DNA of 64,000 nt from Dyella acidisoli. Its GTDB lineage: Bacteria > Pseudomonadota > Gammaproteobacteria > Xanthomonadales > Rhodanobacteraceae. The notes under the pieces were generated by a model that saw only the letters and a program-made list of their open reading frames with translations, did no database searches and was not told the origin of the DNA. The position numbers were made by a program, and so were the translations under genes. This document shows, in pieces, positions 1 through 9,054 of this stretch. Each line of letters starts with the position of its first letter. Within the stretch, counting starts at the first letter, position 1. The stretch spans positions 192,673 through 256,672 of the forward strand of contig NZ_BSOB01000046.1 in assembly GCF_030160295.1 (NCBI RefSeq), written 5' to 3'.

Positions 1-16
1 TTTCAAGCAAGCCTTG

Positions 17-53
17 CCCCCTCACCCCAACCCTCTCCCCGGAGGGGAGAGGG
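17..53. repeat. CCCTCTCC-type intergenic palindrome
   Basis: A 10-bp perfect inverted repeat, CCCTCTCCCC at 31-40 and GGGGAGAGGG at 44-53, with a 3-nt loop, preceded by the CCCCTCACCCCAACC extension. The same core recurs at several other places in this window, so it is a dispersed element. It ends 24 bp before the ketosynthase gene and has no T-tract, so it is not an obvious terminator. Confidence 0.8.
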
Positions 54-77
54 AGTTCGTGTGCAGAGGCTTTTCGG

Positions 78-1265
78 ATGAACAGCTACCTCAACGCCCT
101 CGGCATCCTCTGCAATCTCGGCGCAACCAAAGCCGCCGTCGCCGAGGCATTGTTCGCCGGCAACGACAGCGGCATCCGCCCCGAGCAAGGCTGGATTCCG
201 AATCACGAGCCGCCGCTCGGCAGTGTGCAAGCGACATTGCCGTCGATACCCGACACATTGCATCACCGCGACAACCGCAACAATCGCCTGCTGCTTGCCG
301 CGGCACTGGAAATCGAATCCGATATTCGCTGGGCGATCGCGCGTTACGGACACGCACGCATCGGCATCGTGCTCGGCACCAGCACCACCGGCATCGAGGA
401 AGCTACGCAGGGTGTCGGTGCTTATCGACGCAATGGCGCTTGGCCGGCTGATTATCACTACTCACATCAGGAACTCGGCGCACCGGCTGAACTTCTCGCC
501 GAATGGCTGGGGTTGTCCGGCCCTTGTTACAGCATTTCCACGGCCTGCACTTCGGGGGCACGTGCATTGATGAGTGCACAGCGTCTGCTTCGCATCGGGT
601 TGTGCGATGCTGTGCTGTGCGGTGGTGTGGATACGTTGTGCCGCTTGGCGATCAACGGGTTTCATGCACTGGAAGCCGTCGATCTTCAGCGGTGCGATCC
701 CTTCTCGAAGCATCGTCGCGGCATCAATATCGGTGAAGCGGCAGCGCTGTTTCTGATGACGCGTGAACCCGGCCCTGTGCAGTTGCTCGGCGGCGGCGCC
801 AGTTCCGACGCCTATCACATGTCTTCGCCCGATCCTGAAGGCACCGGCGCGCGCAAGGCAATGCACAACGCGCTGTTTCATGCCGGCCTCGATGCTACGC
901 AGATCGACTACATCAATTTGCACGGTACCGCGACGGAGCACAACGACAGCATGGAAAGCCAGGCGGTGGCAGCGATGTTTGGTAGCGATATGCCGTGTTC
1001 GTCCACGAAGTCGCTGACCGGCCATACGCTTGCAGCAGCAGGTGCGCTGGAAGCAGCCTTCTGTTGGCTGAGTCTGACCGATGCACGCCCGGAGCGCCGT
1101 CTGCCTCCGCATATCTGGGATCACGAAACCGATCCGTCACTGCCTGCCTTGAACCTGATCGACATCGGCAGTCATCTGCCGGCTGGCGGGCGGCGCTATC
1201 TGATGAGCAATTCCTTTGCTTTTGGCGGCAACAATGCGTCGCTGATACTGGGAGACCCAGCGTGA
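78..1265 (+). CDS. Beta-ketoacyl-ACP synthase, aryl-polyene/xanthomonadin type
   Basis: Condensing enzyme of the thiolase fold, 395 aa, close to the usual length of FabF/FabB-like synthases in aryl-polyene clusters. The catalytic triad is visible: Cys157 in STACTSG, His282 in LHGTATEHND and His316 in KSLTGHTLAAAG. The C-terminal SNSFAFGGNNASL motif is typical of KAS I/II enzymes. An AGAGG ribosome-binding sequence lies 8 nt before the ATG. Its stop overlaps the start of the dehydratase gene (GTGA) and a ketoreductase follows, so the three probably make one chain-elongation module. Role in a polyene pigment rather than general fatty acids is inferred from this arrangement. The rest of the cluster would lie upstream of the window. 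Confidence 0.85.
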   Translation: MNSYLNALGILCNLGATKAAVAEALFAGNDSGIRPEQGWIPNHEPPLGSVQATLPSIPDTLHHRDNRNNRLLLAAALEIESDIRWAIARYGHARIGIVLGTSTTGIEEATQGVGAYRRNGAWPADYHYSHQELGAPAELLAEWLGLSGPCYSISTACTSGARALMSAQRLLRIGLCDAVLCGGVDTLCRLAINGFHALEAVDLQRCDPFSKHRRGINIGEAAALFLMTREPGPVQLLGGGASSDAYHMSSPDPEGTGARKAMHNALFHAGLDATQIDYINLHGTATEHNDSMESQAVAAMFGSDMPCSSTKSLTGHTLAAAGALEAAFCWLSLTDARPERRLPPHIWDHETDPSLPALNLIDIGSHLPAGGRRYLMSNSFAFGGNNASLILGDPA

Positions 1266-1729
1266 CGCTGTGGCCGATCGAAGAGGTGGTGCCGCACGCT
1301 GGCGAGATGATCTTGCTCGACAGCATCGAGGCGTTCGAGGCCGAGTGCATCACGTGTGTACGCACGATTCAGCCGGGCGGCATGTTCACGGACGCCGATG
1401 GCAGCTTGCCTTCGTGGGTGGGTGTTGAATTGATGGCGCAGGCCATTGCCGCTTGGGCTGGTTGCCACGCGCGTGCGGAACAACGCCCCGTGCGGCTTGG
1501 ATTTCTACTTGGTACGCGGCACTACGCATGCAACGTCGATGCGTTTCCTGCCGGCGTTCGCCTGCGCATCGGGGCGGAACGTGCTTTCCATGATGAGCAA
1601 GGCATGGGTGTCTTCCACTGCTGTATCGAAGGTCCTGGCATTCACGCCGAGGCACGCCTGAACGTCTACAGCCCGTCTGATGCGGACGCGTTTTTCAAGC
1701 AAATCACCGAGGAGATACCGCATGGCTGA
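1262..1729 (+). CDS. Hotdog-fold 3-hydroxyacyl-ACP dehydratase (ApeP-like)
   Basis: A 155-aa hotdog protein. I chose the GTG at 1262 because it overlaps the preceding stop by 4 bp and gives a start just before the conserved VVPHAGEMILLD segment, whose His12 corresponds to the catalytic His of FabA/FabZ-type dehydratases. VGVELMAQAIAAW near residue 56 supplies the acidic partner expected on the central helix. It would dehydrate the 3-hydroxyacyl-ACP made by the next gene. The gene overlaps the ketoreductase start by 8 bp, indicating tight translational coupling. Assignment to the aryl-polyene subgroup is inferred from gene order. Confidence 0.75.
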   Translation: MTLWPIEEVVPHAGEMILLDSIEAFEAECITCVRTIQPGGMFTDADGSLPSWVGVELMAQAIAAWAGCHARAEQRPVRLGFLLGTRHYACNVDAFPAGVRLRIGAERAFHDEQGMGVFHCCIEGPGIHAEARLNVYSPSDADAFFKQITEEIPHG

Positions 1730-2450
1730 AACAGTTCTGGTTACGGGCTCCAGCCGCGGCATCGGACGCGCTATTGCATTGAAGCTTGCGCAGGCCGGTT
1801 ACGACATCGTTCTGCATTGCCGTAGCCGTCGCGATGAAGCCGAACACGTTGGCGCTGCAATCCAGGCACTTGGACGCAGCGCGCGCATTCTGCAATTCGA
1901 CGTCGCCAATCGTGCTGCCTGTGCTGCCGCGCTCGAGGAAGATGTCGAAGCGCATCGCGCCTACTACGGCGTGGTCTGCAATGCCGGACTAACGCGCGAC
2001 GGTGCCTTTCCTGCGCTGACCGACGACGACTGGGATCAGGTGCTTCGTACGAACCTGGATGGTTTCTACAACGTGCTGCATCCAATCATCATGCCGATGA
2101 TCCGCCGCCGCCAAGCCGGACGCATCGTGTGCATCACTTCGGTCTCGGGGTTGATCGGCAATCGCGGGCAAGTGAACTACAGCGCGTCCAAAGCCGGCGT
2201 GATCGGCGCAGCCAAGGCGCTGGCGGTGGAGTTAGCCAAGCGCAAGATCACCGTCAATTGCGTGGCACCCGGTTTGATCGACACCGACATGACCAGCGAC
2301 GACGTGCCACTGGACGAGATTCTCAAAGTGATTCCGATGCAGCGCGCCGGCACGGCCGATGAAGTGGCCGCCGCGGTGCAATTCCTGATGAGCGCCGAAG
2401 CCAGCTACATCACGCGCCAGGTGCTTGCTGTGAACGGCGGACTCTGTTGA
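1722..2450 (+). CDS. 3-oxoacyl-ACP reductase (FabG-like SDR)
   Basis: A 242-aa short-chain dehydrogenase. Residues 8-15 form the TGSSRGIG nucleotide-binding loop, CNAG follows at about residue 86, and Ser140, Tyr153 and Lys157 (in ITSVSG and NYSASKAG) form the catalytic set. The ATG at 1722 lies inside the end of the dehydratase gene and gives a normal SDR N-terminus. It would reduce 3-ketoacyl-ACP with NADPH during the polyene chain cycle. It ends the tight KS-DH-KR trio; a second SDR at 24956 belongs to amino-acid degradation instead. Confidence 0.85.
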   Translation: MAETVLVTGSSRGIGRAIALKLAQAGYDIVLHCRSRRDEAEHVGAAIQALGRSARILQFDVANRAACAAALEEDVEAHRAYYGVVCNAGLTRDGAFPALTDDDWDQVLRTNLDGFYNVLHPIIMPMIRRRQAGRIVCITSVSGLIGNRGQVNYSASKAGVIGAAKALAVELAKRKITVNCVAPGLIDTDMTSDDVPLDEILKVIPMQRAGTADEVAAAVQFLMSAEASYITRQVLAVNGGLC

Positions 2451-2505
2451 GGAAAAGCGATTATTTGCACGATCCAACAAACCATCAACAAGGGGGGATA
2501 GGGAT

Positions 2506-2946
2506 ATGAAAGCAAGCGCACTCGCTGTCGTTGCGTTGTCGGTGGCCGTTTCAACCGTGGCAGTGGCCAAGGACGCGATCAAGCATTACCCGTTTGCAAA
2601 TGCTGTGGCCGAAGCGACCAAGTCCGGCAAGTTGGACGGCACAGTGAAGTTTTATCTCCACGGGAATGATCCGCAGGGCCAGGTGGCGATGATCAAGAGC
2701 GATGTCAGCGTCAACCGCAAGACCAACGCCTTCGGCAAAGCGGATCAACCCACGTGCGATTGGGCGCTGCAATCGGCGTTGATCGCCCTTCAAAACGAGG
2801 CAAAAACGGCGGGCGCTAACGCGGTGGTCGATATCGTCAGCGATTACGGCGATGAATATCGCGACGGTGAGAAGTACGAATGCCACGTGGGCTTTTTGAT
2901 GTCGGGTGTGATCATGAAGGGCACGTTGGTGAAAGTGCAGCAGTAA
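2506..2946 (+). CDS. Small secreted protein of unknown function
   Basis: A 146-aa protein with a clear Sec signal peptide (hydrophobic residues 3-20, likely cleavage after AVA), so probably periplasmic. The mature part has two Cys (in PTCDWAL and KYECHVGF) that may form a disulfide, and an Ala/Asn/Val-rich block ([16 protein letters not shown]) reminiscent of YbjQ-like or excinuclease-related small periplasmic proteins. GGGGGATAGGGAT precedes the ATG, giving a good ribosome-binding site. It lies 55 bp after the ketoreductase in the same direction and may belong to the same transcript. I cannot assign a function. Confidence 0.75.
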   Translation: MKASALAVVALSVAVSTVAVAKDAIKHYPFANAVAEATKSGKLDGTVKFYLHGNDPQGQVAMIKSDVSVNRKTNAFGKADQPTCDWALQSALIALQNEAKTAGANAVVDIVSDYGDEYRDGEKYECHVGFLMSGVIMKGTLVKVQQ

Positions 2947-2977
2947 GCCAGCTTGCCCTTCTTGTGGGATTCCTAAC

Positions 2978-3061
2978 GGCCGTCATTCCCGCGAAAGCGG
3001 GAATCCATCTTGCTTTGATGCATCCTTAAAATGGATTCCCGCTTTCGCGGGAATGACGGCC
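2978..3061. repeat. dRS3-like long palindrome, copy 1
   Basis: Two perfect 31-bp arms (starting GGCCGTCATTCCCGCG) are separated by a 22-nt spacer containing GATGCATCC. Each arm contains its own small hairpin, ATTCCCGCGAAAGCGGGAAT, which matches the ATTCCC-N8-GGGAAT pattern of the dRS3 repeats known from Neisseria and other proteobacteria. A second copy with a related spacer in opposite orientation lies at 4375-4460 and a third at 30270-30355. Confidence 0.9.
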
Positions 3062-3187
3062 TTGAGGTGTAGTGAATATAGTGAAGAGAACCGGCAGCGC
3101 GGGTACGCTGATGCAGCGCATCAGCGCCTTCGAAATCCCCTGCGCTACAATTCCTCACATCTCCAACCCATCTCCCAGGAGTTCGTC

Positions 3188-4345
3188 ATGCGTCCGTTCC
3201 CGCTCGGTGAAGAGATCGACCTGCTGCGCGAAAGCGTTTCCGCCTTCGCCGAAAAGGAGATCGCGCCGCGCGCCAGCCACATCGATCACGACAACGTGTT
3301 TCCGAATGATCTGTGGCGCAAGATGGGTGACCTGGGATTGCTTGGCATCACCGTGCCGGAGGAATACGGCGGCAGCGGCATGGGTTTCCTGGCTCACTTG
3401 GTCGCGATGGAAGAAATCTCGCGCGCATCGGGTTCGGTGGGCCTCTCTTATGGCGCGCATTCCAATCTCTGCGTGCAGAACATTTTCCACAATGGCAACG
3501 AAGCGCAACGCCGCAAGTACATCCCCAAGTTGTGCACCGGTGAATATGTAGGCGCACTGGCGATGAGCGAACCAGGCGCGGGCTCGGACGTGGTGGGCTC
3601 GATGACCTGCCATGCCGAGCAGCACGGCGATGTGTGGGTCGCCAACGGTTCGAAGATGTGGATCACCAACGGCCCCGACGCAAGTGTGCTGCTGGTGTAT
3701 ATGCGCACCGCGCCGCGCAACGTGGGCAGTCGTTGCATGACCGCATTCATCGTCGAAAAGGGTATGAAGGGTTTCAGCACGGCGCAGAAGCTGGACAAAC
3801 TCGGCATGCGTGGTTCCAACACCTGCGAGTTGGTGTTCGAGAATTGCGAGATTCCCGCCGAAAACATCGTCGGTGAAGTGAACGAAGGCGTGCGCGTGCT
3901 GATGAGCGGGCTGGATACCGAGCGCCTGGTGCTCTCCGGCGGTCCGATCGGGCTGATGCAAGCTGCGGTGGATGTCGCCCTGCCCTATGTGCGTGAGCGC
4001 AAGCAGTTCAACGCGCCGATCGGCACCTTCGGCGTGATGCAGGCCAAGATCGCCGACATGTATACCAAGCTGCAAAGTTCGCGTGGCTTTGCCTACATGG
4101 TGGCGAAGGAATTCGATGCCGGCGTGAAGTCACGCATCGATCCTGCCGCCTGTCTGCTCAATGCCTCGGAGAATGCCGTGCAGGTGGCGCTGGAAGCGAT
4201 CCAGACGCTTGGCGGCAACGGCTACATCAACGAATATCCCACCGGACGTTTGCTGCGCGATGCGAAGCTGTATGAGATCGGCGCGGGGACGAATGAAATT
4301 CGTCGCATGTTGATCGGGCGTGAGTTGTTTCACGGGCGGGAGTGA
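3188..4345 (+). CDS. liuA: Isovaleryl-CoA dehydrogenase
   Basis: Acyl-CoA dehydrogenase of 385 aa that would oxidise isovaleryl-CoA to 3-methylcrotonyl-CoA in leucine breakdown, passing electrons to ETF. The start at 3188 follows CCCAGGAG and gives the usual length. Visible marks are [12 protein letters not shown] and WITNGPDA (FAD/substrate loops), the [13 protein letters not shown] segment, whose Glu is the catalytic base position of isovaleryl-CoA dehydrogenases, and the C-terminal QTLGGNGY and [12 protein letters not shown]. The later genes liuB, liuC, liuD and HMG-CoA lyase support this substrate over other acyl-CoAs. The gene is bracketed by two copies of a long palindrome. Confidence 0.92.
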   Translation: MRPFPLGEEIDLLRESVSAFAEKEIAPRASHIDHDNVFPNDLWRKMGDLGLLGITVPEEYGGSGMGFLAHLVAMEEISRASGSVGLSYGAHSNLCVQNIFHNGNEAQRRKYIPKLCTGEYVGALAMSEPGAGSDVVGSMTCHAEQHGDVWVANGSKMWITNGPDASVLLVYMRTAPRNVGSRCMTAFIVEKGMKGFSTAQKLDKLGMRGSNTCELVFENCEIPAENIVGEVNEGVRVLMSGLDTERLVLSGGPIGLMQAAVDVALPYVRERKQFNAPIGTFGVMQAKIADMYTKLQSSRGFAYMVAKEFDAGVKSRIDPAACLLNASENAVQVALEAIQTLGGNGYINEYPTGRLLRDAKLYEIGAGTNEIRRMLIGRELFHGRE

Positions 4346-4374
4346 TACTCGCCGAATCACCCGCTTACCCTCTC

Positions 4375-4460
4375 GGCCGTCATTCCCGCGAACGCGGGAA
4401 TCCATTTTCAAGGATGCATCAGAGCAAGATGGATTCCTGCTTTCGCAGGAATGACGACCG
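4375..4460. repeat. dRS3-like long palindrome, copy 2 (inverted relative to copy 1)
   Basis: Arms CGGCCGTCATTCCCGCGAAC and its imperfect complement ending GAATGACGACCG surround a spacer whose reverse complement (CTTGCTCTGATGCATCC...) matches the spacer of the copy at 2978. It is therefore the same element in the other orientation, lying between the 3' ends of liuA and the autotransporter gene, which converge here. Confidence 0.88.
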
Positions 4461-4493
4461 TGAGGGATACCTAAGTTTTTAGCGGGATGAGCC

Positions 4494-7400
4494 TCAGAAA
4501 CGCAAGTTGTAATTGAGCGTACCCATCGTCGCGTGCTCGCGCTGTGCGTTGTATTGATCAGCACCGAGCGACAATTGCGAGCGCGCCGAGAAACGCCAGT
4601 TCAACGACACGCCAGCGATGCTGCCGTAACGCGACAAGCCGATGCCGTTGATCGGCATGAACTGCTGCAAGGCTGTGAAACTGGCTGACGGCATCACGCC
4701 GCGTATGGCGATGGCATCCTGCCACTGGTACCGGGCTTGCAGGCTGAGGCTACTGCCATCCGGCATTTGCCACTGGCGCGAACCACGCAAACCGATGCCC
4801 GCTTGCCAGCGCTGGACGTTCTGCGAACTGGAACTCAAGCCAAAGCCGGCGCCGCCCAGTTCATTGAACCCATCGCGTTCGACATTGGCGTATTCCAGAT
4901 CGGCGTACGGCGTGAATTTCCATTTGCCCGCGTTGAAGCGGTAACCGCTTTCGCTATAAGCCACCTGATAGCGGCCATTGCTGAAGCTCCCCACCCCTGC
5001 GTATTGGGTGCCCAGCAACAGTTCGCGGCGCGTGTTCTGCCAGTCGCTGCCAACGCCGAAGCGCCCCATCGTGTACCAGTTACCGTGCACGATGCCGCCA
5101 TAAACCATGCCTTCCAGCGCGCGACTGTAGCCCTGGTCGGCGCTCTGCTGCAGATTGCCAAGCCCTTGGCTGTGGCTGATGGCATAGCCCAACACTGCGC
5201 CATTGCCAAGCATGCGATCACCGCCAACCATGCTGCCGTTGAGCTGGAAGCCGAGGTTGTCGTAACCGCTGCGTGAGAAGCTGCCCTGGTAGCCCAGGTT
5301 CTGCGACCAATTCTGGAACTTGCCGCTGCGTTCGAACGCTTGCGGATTATCGAGCAGGCTGTCGAAACGATCGGACAGCGCACGCGTGTCGGCGTCGATG
5401 GCTTCGAAGGTCATCGCGGCGCTGGTGGCGTACATCTGGCCGGAGAGGCTGCTCAACGATTTTTGCAGCTCGGCGGTGGTTTGCGATTGCTGGATGCTTG
5501 CGGCACTGCCGACGAAACTGGCCGGCAAAGGCTGCGAGTTCGAACCGCTTTGGATCACGCTGGTGATCGTATTGAATGCGCTCTGCGTACGCACAGCTCC
5601 CGCATACGTGGCGGAAGAATACGGCGCACCCGAAGCTTGCGTGAGGTTGACCTGCGTCACGTTGAGCCAAGCATCGTTAGCGTCGTAACCCAACGTGGCG
5701 TGCAGCGTGACCGTCGATGGCGTAGAAAAGCCAGAGAACGTGCCGGTCAGACCATTGGTCGCCGATAACACGATGGTTTGGGAACTGGCGACATAGCCTT
5801 GATTGGCACCGTAGACGTACAAAGCAGCGCCATTAGTGAGCGTGGCTGCACCAGTCACTTGCAGAGAAGAACCCAACGATACGGCAAGCTTGCCACCCGC
5901 CTGAGAATAGTTACCTGTCATCGTGAGGTTGCTGCTGGTACCCACCACCAGCGTGCCTTGACTCGTTACATTGCCAGTGATTAATGGAGTCGAGGTGGTG
6001 GTGGAATTTCCTGTAATCGCCAGGGTTCCCCCGGAAGCAATGCTGGTGCTCGATGCCACCGCGTTGGCATTCAAAGTGCCACCGTTCACTAACGTATTGG
6101 TCGACGCTATCGAACCGGCGTTCAACGCACCGCTATTGACCGTAGTGTTGGCAGATGTGAGCGAAACCGCATTCAAGGTTCCGCCGTTGATTGTGGTATT
6201 GCCTGTGTATGTAGAAGGCTGAGTAAGGTTGAGCGTACCCGGCCCCTGCATGATCAAACCGCCCTTGCCCGTTATCGGATTGTTCCAGCTCGACGAGCCG
6301 CTGAAGCCGACCGTGACATCCCCCCAATTGAACTGCTGCGGCCCATTCACTGCCGCTCCTACGTTCAACGCACCGTAACCGTACGTGGGGTTGGGTTGCG
6401 AACCACCAAGCGGCGTGGCCGTGCCCAGCAACGTCTGCCGCACCAGGTCATTGCTGAAATACGGATACGCCTGCCACACCAGCGCCGCCGCGCCGGAAAC
6501 GATCGGTGCAGCGAATGACGTGCCTTCCACGATGTAGTAAGTGGGATTGGTGGTGGTGGACGTAGTGTTCTTGTCCAGCACGATCACATCACCCGGCGCT
6601 GCGAGGCAATAATTCATCGCAATGCCGCACTTGTTCGAATAGCTTTCGAGTTGCGTGGGATTGTTGCTGTTCAACGCCACGGCTACCAGCCAGCCCTTCT
6701 GCAGGTTGGCGTCATTTGCGATGGTTGGCAGCGAAGCGATCGTGCTCGGGTTTGCTGTTGAATCATTGCCTGCTGCGAATACCACGAGGCCGCCGTTATT
6801 CACGAACGGCGTGTAGGCTGCGTCGAATGCGCTGTTTAGCGTGGCGTTGGTGGTATCCCAGGTAATCCCGCCCCAGGAATTGTTCATCACCTTTACGCCA
6901 GCGCTGATCAGATCCTGATTGACCTGCTGAAAGAACGTCGCGTCACTGGTCGTTACCTGAGAAGGTGGCGCAGAACCGTTATCGTCCGGCGCGCTGTCTG
7001 AAATGATGCGGGCGGAAACCAGGCTCGCGCCCGGCGCGATACCACCTGAAAACTGCGCGAACGATGTGCCGGCCGCAACCTCGGACACCCATGTGCCGTG
7101 TCCGACCACGTCATCAACTTTGGTGTTGTTCTGCGTGGGATCGACGTAGATCAGCTCTTGCGACACGCGTCCTGCAATAGCCGGATTGGAGCGCATGATG
7201 CCGCTGTCCACCACGCCGATGGTGACGCCGGTTCCGGTATAGCCCTGCTTGTGTGCCGCATAAGTATTGGTCAGGGATAGCTGCGCGTCGATCGGCGGCG
7301 TCGGAACATTCGTGCTGGGTGACGGCGAAGGTGAAGGTGATGGCGTGGGAGTGGGAGTGGGTGAGGGCGAGAGGCTCTGCGACGGTCCGGCTGGCATCGA

Positions 7401-7508
7401 CGCCTTTACAGCACTGTTGCTCCCTCCCCCGCAACCACTCAAACCCACTGCGAGACTGACCAATAGCGCTATTTCGCGGCGGCGCAACGCCTGCATCCCA
7501 GTTGCCAT
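4494..7508 (-). CDS. Autotransporter subtilisin-like serine protease with lipobox
   Basis: A 1004-aa type Va secreted protease. An N-terminal signal with lipobox LSGC (Cys26) suggests lipidation, as in NalP of Neisseria and SphB1 of Bordetella. A Ser/Pro/Thr repeat linker (about 45-65) precedes an S8 peptidase domain with Asp101 (VVDSG), His137 (GHGTWVS) and Ser331 (GTSFAAP). A Gly/Thr/Asn-rich passenger-associated repeat region (about 415-510) follows. The last ~270 residues form a beta-barrel ending in Phe (NYNLRF). The ATG at 7508 follows AGGGTGAG; a GTG at 7517 is possible. It converges with liuA and has its own promoter region facing away from the thiolase gene. Its substrate is unknown. 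Confidence 0.9.
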   Translation of the reverse strand: MATGMQALRRREIALLVSLAVGLSGCGGGSNSAVKASMPAGPSQSLSPSPTPTPTPSPSPSPSPSTNVPTPPIDAQLSLTNTYAAHKQGYTGTGVTIGVVDSGIMRSNPAIAGRVSQELIYVDPTQNNTKVDDVVGHGTWVSEVAAGTSFAQFSGGIAPGASLVSARIISDSAPDDNGSAPPSQVTTSDATFFQQVNQDLISAGVKVMNNSWGGITWDTTNATLNSAFDAAYTPFVNNGGLVVFAAGNDSTANPSTIASLPTIANDANLQKGWLVAVALNSNNPTQLESYSNKCGIAMNYCLAAPGDVIVLDKNTTSTTTNPTYYIVEGTSFAAPIVSGAAALVWQAYPYFSNDLVRQTLLGTATPLGGSQPNPTYGYGALNVGAAVNGPQQFNWGDVTVGFSGSSSWNNPITGKGGLIMQGPGTLNLTQPSTYTGNTTINGGTLNAVSLTSANTTVNSGALNAGSIASTNTLVNGGTLNANAVASSTSIASGGTLAITGNSTTTSTPLITGNVTSQGTLVVGTSSNLTMTGNYSQAGGKLAVSLGSSLQVTGAATLTNGAALYVYGANQGYVASSQTIVLSATNGLTGTFSGFSTPSTVTLHATLGYDANDAWLNVTQVNLTQASGAPYSSATYAGAVRTQSAFNTITSVIQSGSNSQPLPASFVGSAASIQQSQTTAELQKSLSSLSGQMYATSAAMTFEAIDADTRALSDRFDSLLDNPQAFERSGKFQNWSQNLGYQGSFSRSGYDNLGFQLNGSMVGGDRMLGNGAVLGYAISHSQGLGNLQQSADQGYSRALEGMVYGGIVHGNWYTMGRFGVGSDWQNTRRELLLGTQYAGVGSFSNGRYQVAYSESGYRFNAGKWKFTPYADLEYANVERDGFNELGGAGFGLSSSSQNVQRWQAGIGLRGSRQWQMPDGSSLSLQARYQWQDAIAIRGVMPSASFTALQQFMPINGIGLSRYGSIAGVSLNWRFSARSQLSLGADQYNAQREHATMGTLNYNLRF

Positions 7509-7727
7509 AGCTCTCACCCTGTAAATGATGTGCTTCCAGAAGTAATGCCGCCACTCCCAACAGCGGCATTCCGCAATAGCTTATTAGTTAAGTCTGCCGG
7601 ATTGCGAGTGGACAGAATGCATGGTTTCTCAAAGAAACGCCGATTTGCTGCAAAGCAGTGCGGGCTGCGATAATTCGCTAATTCCTTCCTCGGCGCGACG
7701 CGCCTAAAAGCTCCCCTGGAGATCCCC
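7509..7727. promoter_or_regulatory. Divergent intergenic region between autotransporter and thiolase genes
   Basis: A 219-bp space between divergently transcribed genes, less GC-rich than its surroundings, which must hold promoters for both. The thiolase start is preceded by CTGGAGATCCCC. I see no convincing operator palindrome. Confidence 0.4.
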
Positions 7728-8906
7728 ATGTCGGATATCGTCATCGCCGCCGCCAAACGCACTGCCATTGGCTCGTTTCAAGGCCAGTTCACTGGCGTCC
7801 CCTCCCCCACCCTCGGCGCCACTGCCATCCGTGCAGCGCTGGAGCAATCCGGCATCGCCGCCAAGGACGTTAGCGAAGTGATCATGGGTTGCGTGCTACC
7901 GGCCAACCTCGGCCAGGCTCCTGCCCGTCAGGCGTCCCTGAACGCCGGGCTCCCCCCGGCCACCGGCTGCACTACCATTAACAAGGTGTGCGGTTCGGGC
8001 ATGAAGGCGATCATGCTGGGGCACGATCTGATCAAGGCCGGCTCGGCCAGCGTGGTAGTGGCCGGCGGCATGGAGTCGATGACCAACGCACCACACATGG
8101 TCAACGCCCGCGGTGGCCTCCGCTACGGTGACGGCAAGCTGGTCGACCACATGGCCTGGGACGGCCTGACCAATCCGTATGACGGTAAGGCGATGGGCGT
8201 GTTCGGCGAGCTCTGCGCTGACAAGTACCACTTCAGCCGCGAAGAACAGGATGCCTTCTCCATCGAGTCGGTAAAGCGCTCCCAGGCTGCGCAGGCCTCC
8301 GGCGCCTTTGTCGACGAGATCGTCCCGGTGACCGTGGCCGGCAAGAAGGGCGACGTACAGATCGATACCGACGAACAGCCCAACCGTTCCGACATCAACA
8401 AGATCCCCTCGCTGAAGCCAGCATTTCGCAAGGAGAACGGCACCATCACCGCAGCCAGCTCTTCGAGCATCTCTGACGGTGCAGCTGCCCTCATTCTGTT
8501 GTCGGCGGATGACGCCAAGGCGCGCGGGGTGAAGCCGCTGGCACGCATCGCTGCCCACGCCACCCACTCGCAGGAACCGGAGTGGTTCACCACCGCACCG
8601 GTCGGTGCAATCAGTAAGGTGCTCGACAAGGCTGGTTGGAAGGTGGGCGACGTTGACCTGTTCGAAGTCAACGAAGCGTTTGCCGTAGTGGCCATGGCGC
8701 CGATGCGCGAACTGGGTGTTCCGCACGACAAGCTCAACGTCAATGGTGGCGCCTGCGCACTTGGCCATCCGATCGGCGCCAGCGGCGCCCGCATCGTGGT
8801 GACCTTGCTCAATGCCTTGAAAACCCGTGGCTTGCGTCGTGGCGTTGCCGCATTGTGCATTGGTGGCGGCGAAGCCACTGCCATTGCCGTGGAACGTCTG
8901 GACTAA
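7728..8906 (+). CDS. Acetyl-CoA C-acetyltransferase (thiolase)
   Basis: A 392-aa degradative or biosynthetic thiolase that interconverts acetyl-CoA and acetoacetyl-CoA. Cys88 in NKVCGSGMKA is the acyl-accepting nucleophile; GGACALGHPIGASGAR carries the His, and the second Cys lies in ALCIGGGEA near the C-terminus. The family signature NEAFAVV is present. In this context it could complete leucine catabolism by handling acetoacetyl-CoA, or cleave 2-methylacetoacetyl-CoA from isoleucine. It is a single gene with its own upstream region and a hairpin terminator after it. Confidence 0.9.
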   Translation: MSDIVIAAAKRTAIGSFQGQFTGVPSPTLGATAIRAALEQSGIAAKDVSEVIMGCVLPANLGQAPARQASLNAGLPPATGCTTINKVCGSGMKAIMLGHDLIKAGSASVVVAGGMESMTNAPHMVNARGGLRYGDGKLVDHMAWDGLTNPYDGKAMGVFGELCADKYHFSREEQDAFSIESVKRSQAAQASGAFVDEIVPVTVAGKKGDVQIDTDEQPNRSDINKIPSLKPAFRKENGTITAASSSSISDGAAALILLSADDAKARGVKPLARIAAHATHSQEPEWFTTAPVGAISKVLDKAGWKVGDVDLFEVNEAFAVVAMAPMRELGVPHDKLNVNGGACALGHPIGASGARIVVTLLNALKTRGLRRGVAALCIGGGEATAIAVERLD

Positions 8907-8924
8907 GTCCTGTTCCGTGTGCTG

Positions 8925-8953
8925 CCAGCCGGGGTATCTACCCTGGCTGGTTT
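8925..8953 (+). terminator. Intrinsic terminator of the thiolase gene
   Basis: Imperfect stem CCAGCCGGGGTA / TACCCTGGCTGG with a 2-nt loop, followed by TTT, 18 nt after the stop codon. Confidence 0.65.
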
Positions 8954-9054
8954 AATGCGGCATGAAAGTTGTTAGTAGAAACCGGTAGCGCCGTAAACGT
9001 GAAAGCGCTATTAATAATCCGCCAATTGGCATTCCACGGCTAAGGAGATCCATC

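Noticed and set aside
6000-6250. Repeated short motifs resembling a small tandem array.
   Set aside because: They encode the passenger repeats of the autotransporter; unequal spacing and no CRISPR features.
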